This document shows, in pieces, positions 1 through 9,117 of a DNA stretch of 64,000 bases. Below the pieces are notes generated by a model. That model saw only the letters and a list, made by a program, of their open reading frames with translations. It ran no database searches and was not told the origin of the DNA. How positions within the stretch are numbered: position 1 is the stretch's first letter; the number at the start of each line of letters is the position of its first letter. The stretch lies in the NCBI GenBank assembly GCA_040388605.1, contig JAZKBN010000041.1, forward strand, positions 57,251-121,250. The letters are read 5' to 3'. The stretch comes from JAZKBN01 sp040388605. GTDB lineage: Bacteria; Bacteroidota; Bacteroidia; Cytophagales; Flexibacteraceae. The position numbers and the translations under genes are program-made.

Positions 1-1201
1 CAAAAGTATCGCCGAGGCAAATGCTTTGGGCTATATTTATTCTTACGGTAGGGCAGGCCGCCGGGGTCAGTTGGCTTCCGGGGTTTCCGGTACCAGATCC
101 GCCCAGGAATTTAGTATCTACGCCGGTACCGTTAAACTCAAAGGCCCTTAGATAATAAAGCACGCCCGGACTTAGCCCGGTTACGGTTACAACGGTATCG
201 CTGCCTTTGTAAATAACCTGTCCGGGGGTGGTGTAAGCGCTGCTTGCTGTAGGGTCTGTACCGTCAACGGGCAGCCCGAAGGTGTTAACTGAAGGGTTAA
301 TTTTTATAACACGTGCGCTGCCGTTTCCTTTTGTCCATGCAACTGTAAAACCGGTTCCGGTTACATTGCTGAACCTGATATTTGTAGTTTGAATGGTGGG
401 AGTGGTTACAGTAGTGGTTGCGCTGAATACGGGTGTAAATGTAAAGTCGTCTATGGCAAGACCTTGGCTGTTGGTGCCGCCGGTATTCAAATTCACACCG
501 AAGTAAATGTTTCCGCCAACAGCTACCGGTGCAGCCAATGTAATGCTGCCGGAGGTCATGGCTTGTGATTCCGGTGTGGCGAAATTATAGGTGCTTGTGC
601 CGCCTGTCCAGGTATAGCTTGTAACCGGGCTCCCCGAACCTCCTGTAATATCGGTCCAGGAAGTTCCGTTGGTTGAGTACTGCAGCTTTACAGTGGCGGC
701 AGTTGTGTTTTTCCGGAACCTTTTTGCCGATACAGTTATATTATAACCTACCAGCCTGTAGCCTGTATAGTTGTTCTTATACGCAACCATCAGGTTATTA
801 GGCGAACTGAAGCTGCCCGATGTCATAGCGCCGACCGAGGCATTTGCATACGAACCGTTCAGGCCCCAGCGGTAAGTGCCGCCGGTTGTAGGCATGCCCG
901 TATTAGCGCTTTGCGTTACTGTTGCAGCAGCTGTGGCATAAGAGGTGCCGCCCTGTGCCCCCATTTTCCAGCCGGCAGGCAGGGTGGTGGTGGTCATTGT
1001 ATTAAAGTTCTGGGTTACAGCAGCGGGGCCGGTAAGGCTTACCTGCGCTGTTGCTCCCAAAGAAACTGCGAGCATGAACAAAAGGGAGCCAATGAGCACT
1101 TTAGCAAGTCCATTAATGCCGGGCCTAAAGCTAACTTCGGGCAAGCAAGGCCAAAATAACTTTTGATTAGATGAATTACGAGCAGATATATGTTTATTCA
1201 T
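1..1201 (-). CDS. Secreted fibronectin-III-like protein, 3' end outside window
   Basis: Reading the minus strand from the ATG at 1201 gives an uninterrupted frame of 400 codons that runs off the left edge, so the C-terminus is missing. Residues 1-34 are a long polar, basic lead, followed by a hydrophobic stretch (about 35-50) ending in GATAQ, which looks like a signal peptide. The mature part is rich in Thr, Ser and Gly: a jelly-roll-like region with a TDI/LQYSTNGTSW segment, then a fibronectin-III-like domain at about 265-375 (VTWTK-like strand, YYLRAFEFNG). It is probably a surface or exported protein, and a T9SS sorting domain may lie beyond the edge. The specific function is unknown. No domain end is visible. 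Confidence 0.8.
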   Translation of the reverse strand, partial: MNKHISARNSSNQKLFWPCLPEVSFRPGINGLAKVLIGSLLFMLAVSLGATAQVSLTGPAAVTQNFNTMTTTTLPAGWKMGAQGGTSYATAAATVTQSANTGMPTTGGTYRWGLNGSYANASVGAMTSGSFSSPNNLMVAYKNNYTGYRLVGYNITVSAKRFRKNTTAATVKLQYSTNGTSWTDITGGSGSPVTSYTWTGGTSTYNFATPESQAMTSGSITLAAPVAVGGNIYFGVNLNTGGTNSQGLAIDDFTFTPVFSATTTVTTPTIQTTNIRFSNVTGTGFTVAWTKGNGSARVIKINPSVNTFGLPVDGTDPTASSAYTTPGQVIYKGSDTVVTVTGLSPGVLYYLRAFEFNGTGVDTKFLGGSGTGNPGSQLTPAACPTVRINIAQSICLGDTF

Positions 1202-1689
1202 AGCTTACAGAATTCGCCGATTGTAGTTAAATACAGAGGGCTTTTTGTTGAAAAATTATAACGTGGTTTTGTTCAGCCCTGTGCCAAATTCAGGCTCAAA
1301 CGCGCACATAACCTTTACAGGTGCAAAATTAGGGGCATTTAAGATGCTCATAGGCTGTTTTGCATTATCAAAAAGTAAAGCCAATGTTAAATATGGCAGT
1401 ATATAAAAGGCCGACAGGGCAGGGATCAGCAATTAAAAAAACAATAAGATATTAAATTGGTAAAGTAAGGCAACAGTAGCTTTTATAATCATGTAAACCG
1501 GGGAATAAATTGCATTTTATACAGAACATATTTTGAGGACCTGCATTACGTTCAGCCGGCGTAGAAAGAGTGTATTCAGGCATACAGGCAATGCTGCCCC
1601 CGGCGACCTTTCAGTGCCTGATTTTGCAATTTGCATCAGAATACGCTACTTTGCTTAGGGTTCGGCAGTAACTATCGACAGGCAGCAAT
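1202..1689. other. Intergenic region between divergent genes
   Basis: No convincing coding frame is seen. The minus strand carries TAATTTTG at 1331-1324, an exact match to the Bacteroidota -7 consensus TAnnTTTG, about 120 bases before the ATG at 1201. No clear -33 TTG was found at the usual distance, so it is only a candidate promoter. The region is AT-rich in the middle (1380-1500). Confidence 0.4.
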
Positions 1690-3042
1690 ATGGTATTACA
1701 GAAATTAAAAATTGAGAATTTTAAGTGCTTTGGCGCACCTGTTGAAATTGAGTTCGGGAAGATAACGCTGCTTACAGGGGCCAACAGCAGCGGCAAGAGC
1801 TCGGTGATTTACAGCATTCTGGGGGCTATACAATCAGGTGAGTTTCCGTACCAATTTTCTACGAACGGGAAGTATATTAATATGGGGGATTTTAAGGATG
1901 TGGTTTTTGAGCACGATAGTGAGAGGAAGATAAAGCTGGGGTTTGAGTTTAAATATGATGGTTCATATAAAATAGAAACATTATGGGAAATAAATGATGA
2001 AGTTAACAACTTACCCAAACTGCACCTCCTTAAATCCAAATCAGAGTATTTTAATATTGAAATCAAATCTTCAAGGAAGATATTTATTGGTGATATAAAA
2101 GAAGAAACAATAAACAGCCCGAAACTAAATCCCTCTGAACTTTTTGAGCACTATTATATAAATAGTAACGAAGCAGCTCGCAAACAGGAATCATCTAATG
2201 CGCAAGACAGTTCCATAGAGCTAAATAAATATCTATATGAATTCTATAAGGAAACAGATGTTAAAGGGATTGAGCTAATTGAAATACCTCCACAAGCAAA
2301 TTCATTTGCGGATATAAAACTCCGCGCCATGCTTAACCGCGTTTCTGACATTTTTACATCTTATGATGAAAAAATCAACTTTATCAGCTCCTTCAGGCAA
2401 TCTCCCGAACGTGTTTACTTCGAACAATCCAAATCAAAGTATAAAGTCAATAATGACGGTGGTGGCTATTTAGACCAGATTCTATATTGGGAAGCCAATG
2501 ATAAAGCCAAGTTCGCTGAATTGGGTGTAATTATGAAAGAACTTAACCTGCTCGATTCCATTAAATCAAGAAGAATGGAAGGAGGGCGTTATGAAATATC
2601 TGTCCAAACAAAGGAAAAAGGCACAAGTACATCTCTGAGCGATGTCGGCTTTGGCGTTTCCCAATTCATGCCCATTATAGTTGCCGATCTGCAATTGCCC
2701 AAGGCATCTACCCTATACGTGGCCGAGCCTGAAATACACCTGCACCCGAGTGTACAATCATCTTTCGGAGATTACCTGGTGAAACAGGTAAATGATAACG
2801 ATAAGAATTACGTAATTGAAACCCACAGCGAATACCTGTTGAACAAGCTGAGGCTTGCTGTTGTAAAGGGCGAAATTAAAGAGGAAGATGTTAAAGTGAT
2901 GTTCATAGATAACAGTGTAAGCGGGAGCGTTATTCACAATGTTAAATTTAATAAGGATGGATCAATTACCGGCGCACCTGATAATTTCTTCAAAACGTAC
3001 ATGATGGATGTAATGGATATAGCCATTTATGCTGCTGAGTAA
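1690..3042 (+). CDS. AAA family ATPase, DUF3696/OLD-like
   Basis: The 450-residue protein begins with the RecF/SMC/OLD-type start (LKIENFKCFG) and a Walker A motif GANSSGKSS at 30-38. An ABC-type signature (LSDVGFGVSQ) lies at about 316-325, a Walker B-like strand with AEPEIHLHP at about 344-352, and an ETHSEYLL switch-like segment near 377. The C-terminal 50 residues with DNFFKT fit DUF3696. No TOPRIM domain is present, so this is not a full OLD nuclease. It is translationally coupled to the PIN-like gene that follows. ATPases of this kind sense or process DNA or RNA in several phage-defence systems, so a defence role is inferred. The lower GC than the neighbouring atp genes suggests horizontal acquisition. 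Confidence 0.85.
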   Translation: MVLQKLKIENFKCFGAPVEIEFGKITLLTGANSSGKSSVIYSILGAIQSGEFPYQFSTNGKYINMGDFKDVVFEHDSERKIKLGFEFKYDGSYKIETLWEINDEVNNLPKLHLLKSKSEYFNIEIKSSRKIFIGDIKEETINSPKLNPSELFEHYYINSNEAARKQESSNAQDSSIELNKYLYEFYKETDVKGIELIEIPPQANSFADIKLRAMLNRVSDIFTSYDEKINFISSFRQSPERVYFEQSKSKYKVNNDGGGYLDQILYWEANDKAKFAELGVIMKELNLLDSIKSRRMEGGRYEISVQTKEKGTSTSLSDVGFGVSQFMPIIVADLQLPKASTLYVAEPEIHLHPSVQSSFGDYLVKQVNDNDKNYVIETHSEYLLNKLRLAVVKGEIKEEDVKVMFIDNSVSGSVIHNVKFNKDGSITGAPDNFFKTYMMDVMDIAIYAAE

Positions 3043-3043
3043 A

Positions 3044-3514
3044 ATGAAGAAAGATATTTTTATTGATAATAACATAGCAAGTAAATTTTCCAATCCAATG
3101 GATCCGGAATATAAGAAGCTTATAGTATGGCTGATGAATTCCGACATTGAGGAGAGTAAGCGTGCGTATTTAGTTACCTCACAGAAATTGTTGAAAGAGT
3201 ATTTGCGTTCTGCAATGCATGCAAAAAGCCCAACCTCAATTCCGGTAATTATAGCGAAACTGACAATTGAGAAACGAATAATAACTGTATCGAACGAGCA
3301 AATAAGGGCCTTTCAAAACGAGTATTATACCAAGACTGTAATTAAAAAACTCACCAGTAACGAAGAAGACAGGGAGCATATTCCCGTAGTCTTATTGTCA
3401 GAAAGGAAATACGCTTTGTCTTATGATCAGAAATTTTGCAATGATTTAAGAACCTTTCCCGGCTTCACCGTCCGGGTTGAAAAAAGGCCTGAAGATTTGC
3501 CTTATGCTGACTGA
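3044..3514 (+). CDS. PIN-like nuclease partner of the AAA ATPase
   Basis: A 156-residue protein if translation starts at the ATG at 3044, one base after the stop of the ATPase gene. An upstream ATG at 3029, overlapping that gene, is also possible. The acidic residues of a PIN domain are visible in order: D8 (IFIDNN), E52 (TSQKLLKEY), D128 (ALSYDQKF) and D134 (CNDL). PIN domains are Mg-dependent ribonucleases, common as VapC toxins. Here the partner is an ATPase, not a small antitoxin, so it may be the effector of a two-gene defence system. Function is inferred, not known. Confidence 0.7.
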   Translation: MKKDIFIDNNIASKFSNPMDPEYKKLIVWLMNSDIEESKRAYLVTSQKLLKEYLRSAMHAKSPTSIPVIIAKLTIEKRIITVSNEQIRAFQNEYYTKTVIKKLTSNEEDREHIPVVLLSERKYALSYDQKFCNDLRTFPGFTVRVEKRPEDLPYAD

Positions 3515-3539
3515 ATGCAGGTTAATACAAACATCATTT

Positions 3540-4067
3540 TTAATCCCATTGGTCACGAAATTGGGTTACAATAGCTTCTGTTTCTGTGGGGTCTACTGTA
3601 ACTTTTCCGTTTTCAACGGCCATATCACGCATTTTTACAGCAAGTTTCGGCTCAAAACTCTCCCATTCATTGCTAATTAAAACAAGCGCGTGCGCATTAT
3701 TATCCGGACGGCCCTTTTGCGGTGTTTCATGCCTGACAGGGTCATATACTACATCCATTATTGAGTTGCTCAATTCTTTAAGAGCGTATATTCGAAATGA
3801 ATACAATTCGCACTGTTTCCAATCTTTAAACTCTTCCTTCCCGAATTTATAAGATGCGCCAACCCTTGCCAGACAGGCTTCAGGTTTCGAAAGAAAAGCC
3901 CAATCTACAGACAATTTAAATTCATCGCGCGAACTTAAGGTGAAATTCCGCTCGGCCGGAATCTCATTATTCAACCTGTCTCTGAAAGAAACCTGCGTAA
4001 TTCTGAAAACAAGGTCCGATTCAGGCAGGCTCTCTCCCTGTTTTATACCAGGTAAGTTCTCATCCAT
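3540..4067 (-). CDS. Hypothetical protein, second gene of an overlapping pair
   Basis: A soluble 175-residue protein without signal peptide or membrane segment. It contains a central Trp/Tyr/Phe-rich part (ELYSFRIYALKEL) and a His/Asp/Asn-containing loop (HETPQKGRPDNNAHA). I do not recognise the family. Its start lies inside the end of the upstream gene (25-base overlap), so the two are almost certainly co-translated and probably interact. It converges on the PIN-like gene with only 25 bases between them. Confidence 0.65.
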   Translation of the reverse strand: MDENLPGIKQGESLPESDLVFRITQVSFRDRLNNEIPAERNFTLSSRDEFKLSVDWAFLSKPEACLARVGASYKFGKEEFKDWKQCELYSFRIYALKELSNSIMDVVYDPVRHETPQKGRPDNNAHALVLISNEWESFEPKLAVKMRDMAVENGKVTVDPTETEAIVTQFRDQWD

Positions 4068-4528
4068 TGCACAAGCGAATCATCAGGGGCTGCACCAATT
4101 TTAACAGCAGTACTTTCAAATGCTGTCTTATCACTTCTCCGCTCCGCATAAAAGTATGCAAATTCAGCGGGCCACTTTTTGAATATAATAAACATCACGC
4201 CGCTTTCTGTTTCCCAACGAATTGAAACTGAGCCATCGCGGGTTATATCGACATAAGGCTTTACCAATACTGCGCCAAAACGCCTGAAAATAGTGCCTGA
4301 ATAAGCTTGCAAAAAATCAGCAGCTTGAAAAAAAGTATCTGCATCGGTGGCATTAGCACCATCATCGTCCCAGTTGTCGGAAAAAGTCAGAATCTCTGTT
4401 GCCTTGGTTAAATGCGCACCAACAGCTTTAAGCTCTTTCGGAAAAGTATATACCCTGCCCGCCACATTGAAATCAATATGTTCGGATTCACCGGGCAAAA
4501 CCCGTTCAAGTGTTTTAATTGAAGCCAT
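4043..4528 (-). CDS. Hypothetical protein, first gene of an overlapping pair
   Basis: A soluble 161-residue protein. The clearest element is FSDNWDDDGA at about 49-58, a short acidic NWDxxGA-type motif seen in small proteins of unknown function in many bacteria. The rest is alpha/beta with an IRWETESGVMFIIF strand pair that could be part of a small beta-sheet domain. The ATG at 4528 follows an AT-rich leader. It overlaps the next gene by 25 bases. No function is assigned. The pair sits between the AAA/PIN pair and the ATP synthase terminator, so it could belong to the same accessory island. Confidence 0.65.
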   Translation of the reverse strand: MASIKTLERVLPGESEHIDFNVAGRVYTFPKELKAVGAHLTKATEILTFSDNWDDDGANATDADTFFQAADFLQAYSGTIFRRFGAVLVKPYVDITRDGSVSIRWETESGVMFIIFKKWPAEFAYFYAERRSDKTAFESTAVKIGAAPDDSLVQWMRTYLV

Positions 4529-4585
4529 GGTTAAGTAAATATAAGAAAGAACGACTGAAACATAAAATTATTAATCCCCCCACGC

Positions 4586-4610
4586 AAAAAGGCAGCCCCA
4601 AGGCTGCCTT
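4586..4610 (-). terminator. Rho-independent terminator of the ATP synthase operon
   Basis: Perfect 7-bp stem GGCAGCC/GGCTGCC (4591-4597 and 4602-4608) with a 4-base loop. On the minus strand it is followed by a run of five T (complement of 4586-4590). It lies 29 bases after the stop of atpA, so transcription of the atp operon should end here. Confidence 0.85.
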
Positions 4611-4638
4611 CCGCATTCGTATCAGTAAAACCGGATAA

Positions 4639-6219
4639 TTAAGCGCCGTAGCCTGTAGCCAATTCGGCGGCTACTTTCTTCAGCTTATCGGTTACTTCGG
4701 CATCAAGCTTACCGGCGCGTAACGATGCAAGCTCGTTCTTATACTGTGCAGCCAATAAGGTGAGGTATTCTTTTTCGAAGGCGCGAACCTTGTTCACGGC
4801 CACTTTATCGAGCAGGCCGTTGGTTGCCAGGAATATCATGGCTACCTGCTGCTCAACCGATACAGGGCTGAACTGCGGCTGCTTCAATACTTCAAGGTTA
4901 CGGCGACCACGCTCAATAATAAGCTTGGTACCGGCATCAAGGTCAGAGCCGAATTTGGCGAAGGCTTCAAGCTCGCGGAATTGCGCCTGGTCGAGCTTAA
5001 GGGTACCTGCCACTTTCTTCATACTCTTGATTTGGGCGTTACCACCCACGCGGCTTACACTGATACCCACGTTAATTGCCGGACGAATACCGCTGTTGAA
5101 CAGGTTGGTTTCCAGGAAAATCTGGCCGTCGGTAATAGAGATTACGTTGGTAGGAATGTATGCCGAAACGTCGCCTGCCTGTGTTTCAATAATCGGGAGG
5201 GCTGTTAATGAGCCGCCGCCTTTTACCAAATGCTTGATCGACTCAGGTAAGTCGTTCATTTCACGGGCAATGTCGTCGTTTTGGTTAATTTTTGCAGCAC
5301 GTTCCAGGAGGCGGCTGTGTACGTAGAATACGTCGCCGGGATATGCCTCACGTCCCGGAGGACGACGCAGCAGCAGCGATACCTCGCGGTAGGCCACAGC
5401 CTGCTTACTTAAGTCATCATATACCACGAGTGCCGGGCGGCCTGTATCGCGGAAGAACTCGCCAATTGCAGCACCGGTGAAGGGGCCGAAATACTGTAGC
5501 GGTGCAGGGTCTGATGCGTTAGCGGCAACAACAACCGTGTAGGGCATAGCGCCGCCTTTTTCAAGGGCGCTTACAACCTGTGCCACGGTGCTGGCTTTCT
5601 GACCGATGGCTACGTAGATACAGAAAACGGGCTCGCCTTTTTCGTAGTACTCGCGTTGGTTTATGATGGTGTCAATGGCAACGGCAGATTTACCTGTCTG
5701 GCGGTCGCCGATGATAAGCTCACGTTGTCCGCGGCCAATCGGGATCATGGCATCAATAGCCTTAATACCGGTTTGCATGGGCTCATTTACAGGCTGACGG
5801 TAGATAACGCCGGGGGCTTTACGCTCCATAGGCATTTCATACAGGTCGCCGGTAAGGGGGCCTTTGCCGTCTATAGGCTCACCCAGTGCGTTTACCACGC
5901 GGCCCAGCATGCTCTCGCCCACACGAATGGAGGCAATGCGGCCGGTACGTTTTACGGTATCGCCTTCACGGATGTTTTTGTACTCGCCGAGGAGTACGGC
6001 GCCTACGTTGTCTTCTTCAAGGTTCAACACCATGCCTACAAGGCCATGGGGGAACTCAAGAAGTTCGCCGCTTTGGGCTTTGCCGAGACCATAGATGCGG
6101 GCAACGCCGTCGCCCACCTGGAGCACGGTACCCACTTCTTCCAGTTCAGCTTCAGTTTTAAAGCCGGCGAGCTGCTCGCGCAGAATAGCCGATACTTCAT
6201 CGGGTCTTACTTCAGCCAT
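4639..6219 (-). CDS. atpA: F1Fo ATP synthase subunit alpha
   Basis: The alpha subunit of F1, a 526-residue peripheral membrane protein that carries the non-catalytic nucleotide sites and pairs with beta in the hexamer. Seen: N-terminal beta-barrel domain (1-95), P-loop GDRQTGKS at 171-178, DDLSKQAVAYREVSLLLRRP in the nucleotide-binding domain, and the C-terminal helical domain. Length is normal for the family. It is the last gene of the operon, 22 bases after atpH, and is followed by a strong terminator. The gamma gene that usually follows atpA is not here. Confidence 0.98.
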   Translation of the reverse strand: MAEVRPDEVSAILREQLAGFKTEAELEEVGTVLQVGDGVARIYGLGKAQSGELLEFPHGLVGMVLNLEEDNVGAVLLGEYKNIREGDTVKRTGRIASIRVGESMLGRVVNALGEPIDGKGPLTGDLYEMPMERKAPGVIYRQPVNEPMQTGIKAIDAMIPIGRGQRELIIGDRQTGKSAVAIDTIINQREYYEKGEPVFCIYVAIGQKASTVAQVVSALEKGGAMPYTVVVAANASDPAPLQYFGPFTGAAIGEFFRDTGRPALVVYDDLSKQAVAYREVSLLLRRPPGREAYPGDVFYVHSRLLERAAKINQNDDIAREMNDLPESIKHLVKGGGSLTALPIIETQAGDVSAYIPTNVISITDGQIFLETNLFNSGIRPAINVGISVSRVGGNAQIKSMKKVAGTLKLDQAQFRELEAFAKFGSDLDAGTKLIIERGRRNLEVLKQPQFSPVSVEQQVAMIFLATNGLLDKVAVNKVRAFEKEYLTLLAAQYKNELASLRAGKLDAEVTDKLKKVAAELATGYGA

Positions 6220-6241
6220 ATCAGTATATACTTGGGGGAAA

Positions 6242-6799
6242 TCAGAGTTTTGAAACGTAAGTGTGATCTGTCAGGTTCAGCTTGAGTTGGTCAAGCTTGC
6301 CGGAAACTGAGGAGTCAATAAGGTAGTCGCCTACCTTTAGAATAAAGCCGCCTATGATGTTAGGGTCGGTAATCTCTTTAAGCTCAACGGTTTTGCCCGT
6401 TTTCTGCTTAATGAGGGCCAGGAATTCGGTACGCAATTCATCGGTAAGGGGCAGGGTGGTTGTTACCGTTGCCTTATCTATACCTTTTTTGCGCAGGTAT
6501 TGGTCATGAAACTCATGGGCTACCGTTACCAAAATGCCTTCACGCTTTTTACGGCTTGCAATCTCGAAAAAGCTCATGGTCATGGGGTTCATCTTATCGG
6601 CGAACAGGCCCTTGAGCACGTTGAACTTTTTCTCGTTATTCACAATGGGGTTGCCCAGCAGCAGGCCGAATTGCCGGTTGGCTGCGGCAGTGCGGCTGAA
6701 AAGCAGCATATCTTCGTGCACCTGCTCACCTACGCCTCTTTCAAGGGCAAGCTCAAGCAGCGAAGTGGCGTATCGGGATGCTACCCTTTGGTCAGACAT
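6242..6799 (-). CDS. atpH: F1Fo ATP synthase subunit delta
   Basis: The delta subunit (OSCP equivalent) binds the top of F1 and the b-subunit stator. The 185 residues show the N-terminal helical bundle (VASRYATSLLELALERG) and the conserved C-terminal segment with DPNIIGGFILKVGDYLIDSSVSGKL. Length is typical. It lies between atpF (about 170 bases upstream, a rather long gap for this operon) and atpA (22 bases downstream). The spacer 6800-6972 has no coding frame that I can support. Confidence 0.95.
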   Translation of the reverse strand: MSDQRVASRYATSLLELALERGVGEQVHEDMLLFSRTAAANRQFGLLLGNPIVNNEKKFNVLKGLFADKMNPMTMSFFEIASRKKREGILVTVAHEFHDQYLRKKGIDKATVTTTLPLTDELRTEFLALIKQKTGKTVELKEITDPNIIGGFILKVGDYLIDSSVSGKLDQLKLNLTDHTYVSKL

Positions 6800-6972
6800 A
6801 TCCGGTTTTTTATTGCTTTATCTGCTTTCACGCATACATACTTTTAAGGGTACGGCGCTCGGGCAGGGTTTGTTTTCAATATTAATCAGCCAAAGGTAAG
6901 GTACCCGGGCTGTATTCAGTCAAATGATTCGGCAGGGAAATACCCTGTGCCGGAACCTTGGCACGCAATTGC

Positions 6973-7467
6973 TTAGCTAAGCTTTGCAGATTGCAGGTAA
7001 GTGGCAACCAAATCTTTCTGGCTTTGGTCGGTGCTCAGGTCTTTACGCAAAACCTTGCCGGCAATTTCCAAAGAAAGAGTAGCTACGGTGTTGCGAAGCT
7101 CAGCAACAGCAGCATTTTTCTCGGTACGGATGGTTTGGCGGGCAGCCTCCAAATCAGCAGCGGCTTTTTTACCGGCTTCGTTACGGGCTTCGGCTACAAT
7201 GGCAGCGGCAGCGGCGGTGGCATCAAGCAATATGCGGTCACGCTCTTTGCGGGCTTCGGCAAGCAGCTTTTCGTTTTCGTTGCTGAGCGCCTGCATTTCG
7301 TGGCGGGCTTTTTCAGCCGACTTCAATGCAGCATCTATGCTCGCTTCGCGCTCATGCAGGCCGGCCATAATTGGCTTCCATGCAAATTTGCCCAATACGA
7401 ACAGCAGCAACAGGAACACCATTGACTGCCAAAAAAGTAAACCGAGACCGGGGGTTACTAAATCCAT
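6973..7467 (-). CDS. atpF: F1Fo ATP synthase subunit b
   Basis: The b subunit is the peripheral stalk. From the ATG at 7467 it has 164 residues: MDLVTPGLGLLFWQ start, one membrane helix (about 8-27), then a long charged Ala/Glu/Lys/Arg helix that dimerises and contacts delta. The frame stays open upstream to 7557, but the extra 30 residues are Arg/Cys-rich and unlike the family, so the internal ATG at 7467 is preferred. It lies 115 bases after atpE. Confidence 0.95.
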   Translation of the reverse strand: MDLVTPGLGLLFWQSMVFLLLLFVLGKFAWKPIMAGLHEREASIDAALKSAEKARHEMQALSNENEKLLAEARKERDRILLDATAAAAAIVAEARNEAGKKAAADLEAARQTIRTEKNAAVAELRNTVATLSLEIAGKVLRKDLSTDQSQKDLVATYLQSAKLS

Positions 7468-7582
7468 TTTGTTGAAAGGTTTTTGTTCAATCCAGGCAGA
7501 TGCCCGCTTGTGTACGAAAATGAAATAACCCCGGCGCAGGCCTGGCGCGCAACGCACGGGGGTTATTGTCTTGGGCCTCTGC

Positions 7583-7846
7583 TTACGCTTTGAAGGAAAT
7601 CAGCAGACAGATAACTACTGCGAAGAGGGCAACACCCTCGATAAGCGCAGCAGCAACAATCATTTGGCTCTGGATTTTATCAGAAGCCTCGGGCTGACGG
7701 GCAATACCCTCCATAGCCGAACCACCGATGCGGCCAATGCCCAAACCTGCGCCGATAACGGCAAGGCCTGCGCCAACGCCTGCGCCTAAGTGAGCAACAG
7801 AAACATCGAGCAACATGGTAAGCAAGGCAAGAATAGATGCGTACAT
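7583..7846 (-). CDS. atpE: F1Fo ATP synthase subunit c
   Basis: The c subunit forms the rotor ring in the membrane. 87 residues, two membrane helices joined by the polar loop ARQPE. The second helix carries the ion-binding carboxylate in AALIEGVALF (E near residue 70). The first helix is a Gly/Ala-rich GAGLAVIGAGLGIGRIGG. The residues around the site do not suggest a sodium-type c subunit, so proton coupling is inferred. The first 15-20 residues are longer than usual, and a start at an internal Met near residue 11 is also possible. Confidence 0.95.
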   Translation of the reverse strand: MYASILALLTMLLDVSVAHLGAGVGAGLAVIGAGLGIGRIGGSAMEGIARQPEASDKIQSQMIVAAALIEGVALFAVVICLLISFKA

Positions 7847-7926
7847 AATCAGAATTGGTTTTGAACTGGGTTAAATAAAGGGCTACAACACCCTCCTTAT
7901 CTTTAAGCGCAAAAGCGCTTTAATTC

Positions 7927-9117
7927 TTAGTGAGCGGCGTGCACGTGCTCAGGTGAGCCGTGGTCTTCGCTGCCGTCATGGTGATGCTCTGCAACCGCAG
8001 TACCGAAGTACATGGCGCTGAGCAGCGTAAATACGTAGGCCTGCAGCAATGCCACAAATGTTTCAAGCACCATCATGGCCGTGCTGAACAGTGTTGCCAC
8101 CACACCTACGCCAATGCTCTTGAAAATGAATGTCATTGAAAGCAATGCCAAAATCATGATGTGGCCTGCGGTAATGTTCGCAAATAACCTCACCATTAAA
8201 GAGAAAGGCTTTGTGAACAAACCAATTACTTCCACTATAGGAAGAATTGGCACTACGGTTTTTAACCACCATGGCACACCGGGCGTGTTTACCACGTGCA
8301 TCCAGTAAGCTTTGTTGCCGTTCAGGCTGGTAATTATGAAAGTAATAACAGCCAGCACCAGCGTTACGGCAATGTTGCCGGTCAGGTTAGCGCCGCCGGG
8401 CAAAAGGCCCAGCATGTTGTTAAACCAAATAAAGAAGAACACGGTAAGCAGGTAAGGCATAAACCTTTCATACTTGGGTCCGATGTTCGGTCGGGCTATG
8501 CTGTCGCGGATGAACAGTATAATTGGCTCGAAGAAGTTTTGTATGCCTTTGGGGGCCTGGTGCGGGTTTTTGTAACGTGCCGCTATTGTTAAGAACACAA
8601 CAACAAGCAATACCGAGCTCAGCAGCAAGGCTGCTACGTTCTTGGTAATGCTGAAATCATAGAACTTGCGACCTGTAGCAGATTCAATGTGCCCGTGGTC
8701 GTTCACATAGTAATCATGGTAGGTATGGCCGTGGTGCTTGCCCATTGCCTTGGCTGAATCAATATCGCCGAGCATGGCTGCGTTTTCAGCGGTTTCGCCG
8801 TGCACTACAGATTTTGCATGGTTCTCGCCGTGAAAAGCGCTGCTTGAGAAAACTTCCAGCCCGCGATCTTCGCTGTAAAGAATTACAGGAAGGGGGAAGG
8901 TGAGGTGATTATCGCCTATGCTGGCGTAATGCCATTCGTGGGCGTCGCCCACGTGGTGCATAATAACTTCGGCCGGGTTAAATGATTCTTCGGCATTTTC
9001 GCCGTGCGGCGATTCATGCGTTTGGGCGAAAGCTGCTACAGGCAAATATAATACTGCAAACAGCACCCAAAGGGCTATTTTCCCGGAAATATTATGCAGA
9101 AAACCGCTAAAATTCAT
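7927..9117 (-). CDS. atpB: F1Fo ATP synthase subunit a
   Basis: The a subunit forms the proton half-channels. At 396 residues it is longer than in Proteobacteria because of an N-terminal signal-like helix (about 12-31, ending in AFAQ), followed by a His/Glu-rich periplasmic domain of about 120 residues, a layout typical of Bacteroidota. The C-terminal part has five to six membrane helices, including the conserved Arg helix (SLMVRLFANITAGH). The C-terminus is also His-rich. It overlaps the upstream small membrane gene by four bases. Confidence 0.97.
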   Translation of the reverse strand: MNFSGFLHNISGKIALWVLFAVLYLPVAAFAQTHESPHGENAEESFNPAEVIMHHVGDAHEWHYASIGDNHLTFPLPVILYSEDRGLEVFSSSAFHGENHAKSVVHGETAENAAMLGDIDSAKAMGKHHGHTYHDYYVNDHGHIESATGRKFYDFSITKNVAALLLSSVLLVVVFLTIAARYKNPHQAPKGIQNFFEPIILFIRDSIARPNIGPKYERFMPYLLTVFFFIWFNNMLGLLPGGANLTGNIAVTLVLAVITFIITSLNGNKAYWMHVVNTPGVPWWLKTVVPILPIVEVIGLFTKPFSLMVRLFANITAGHIMILALLSMTFIFKSIGVGVVATLFSTAMMVLETFVALLQAYVFTLLSAMYFGTAVAEHHHDGSEDHGSPEHVHAAH

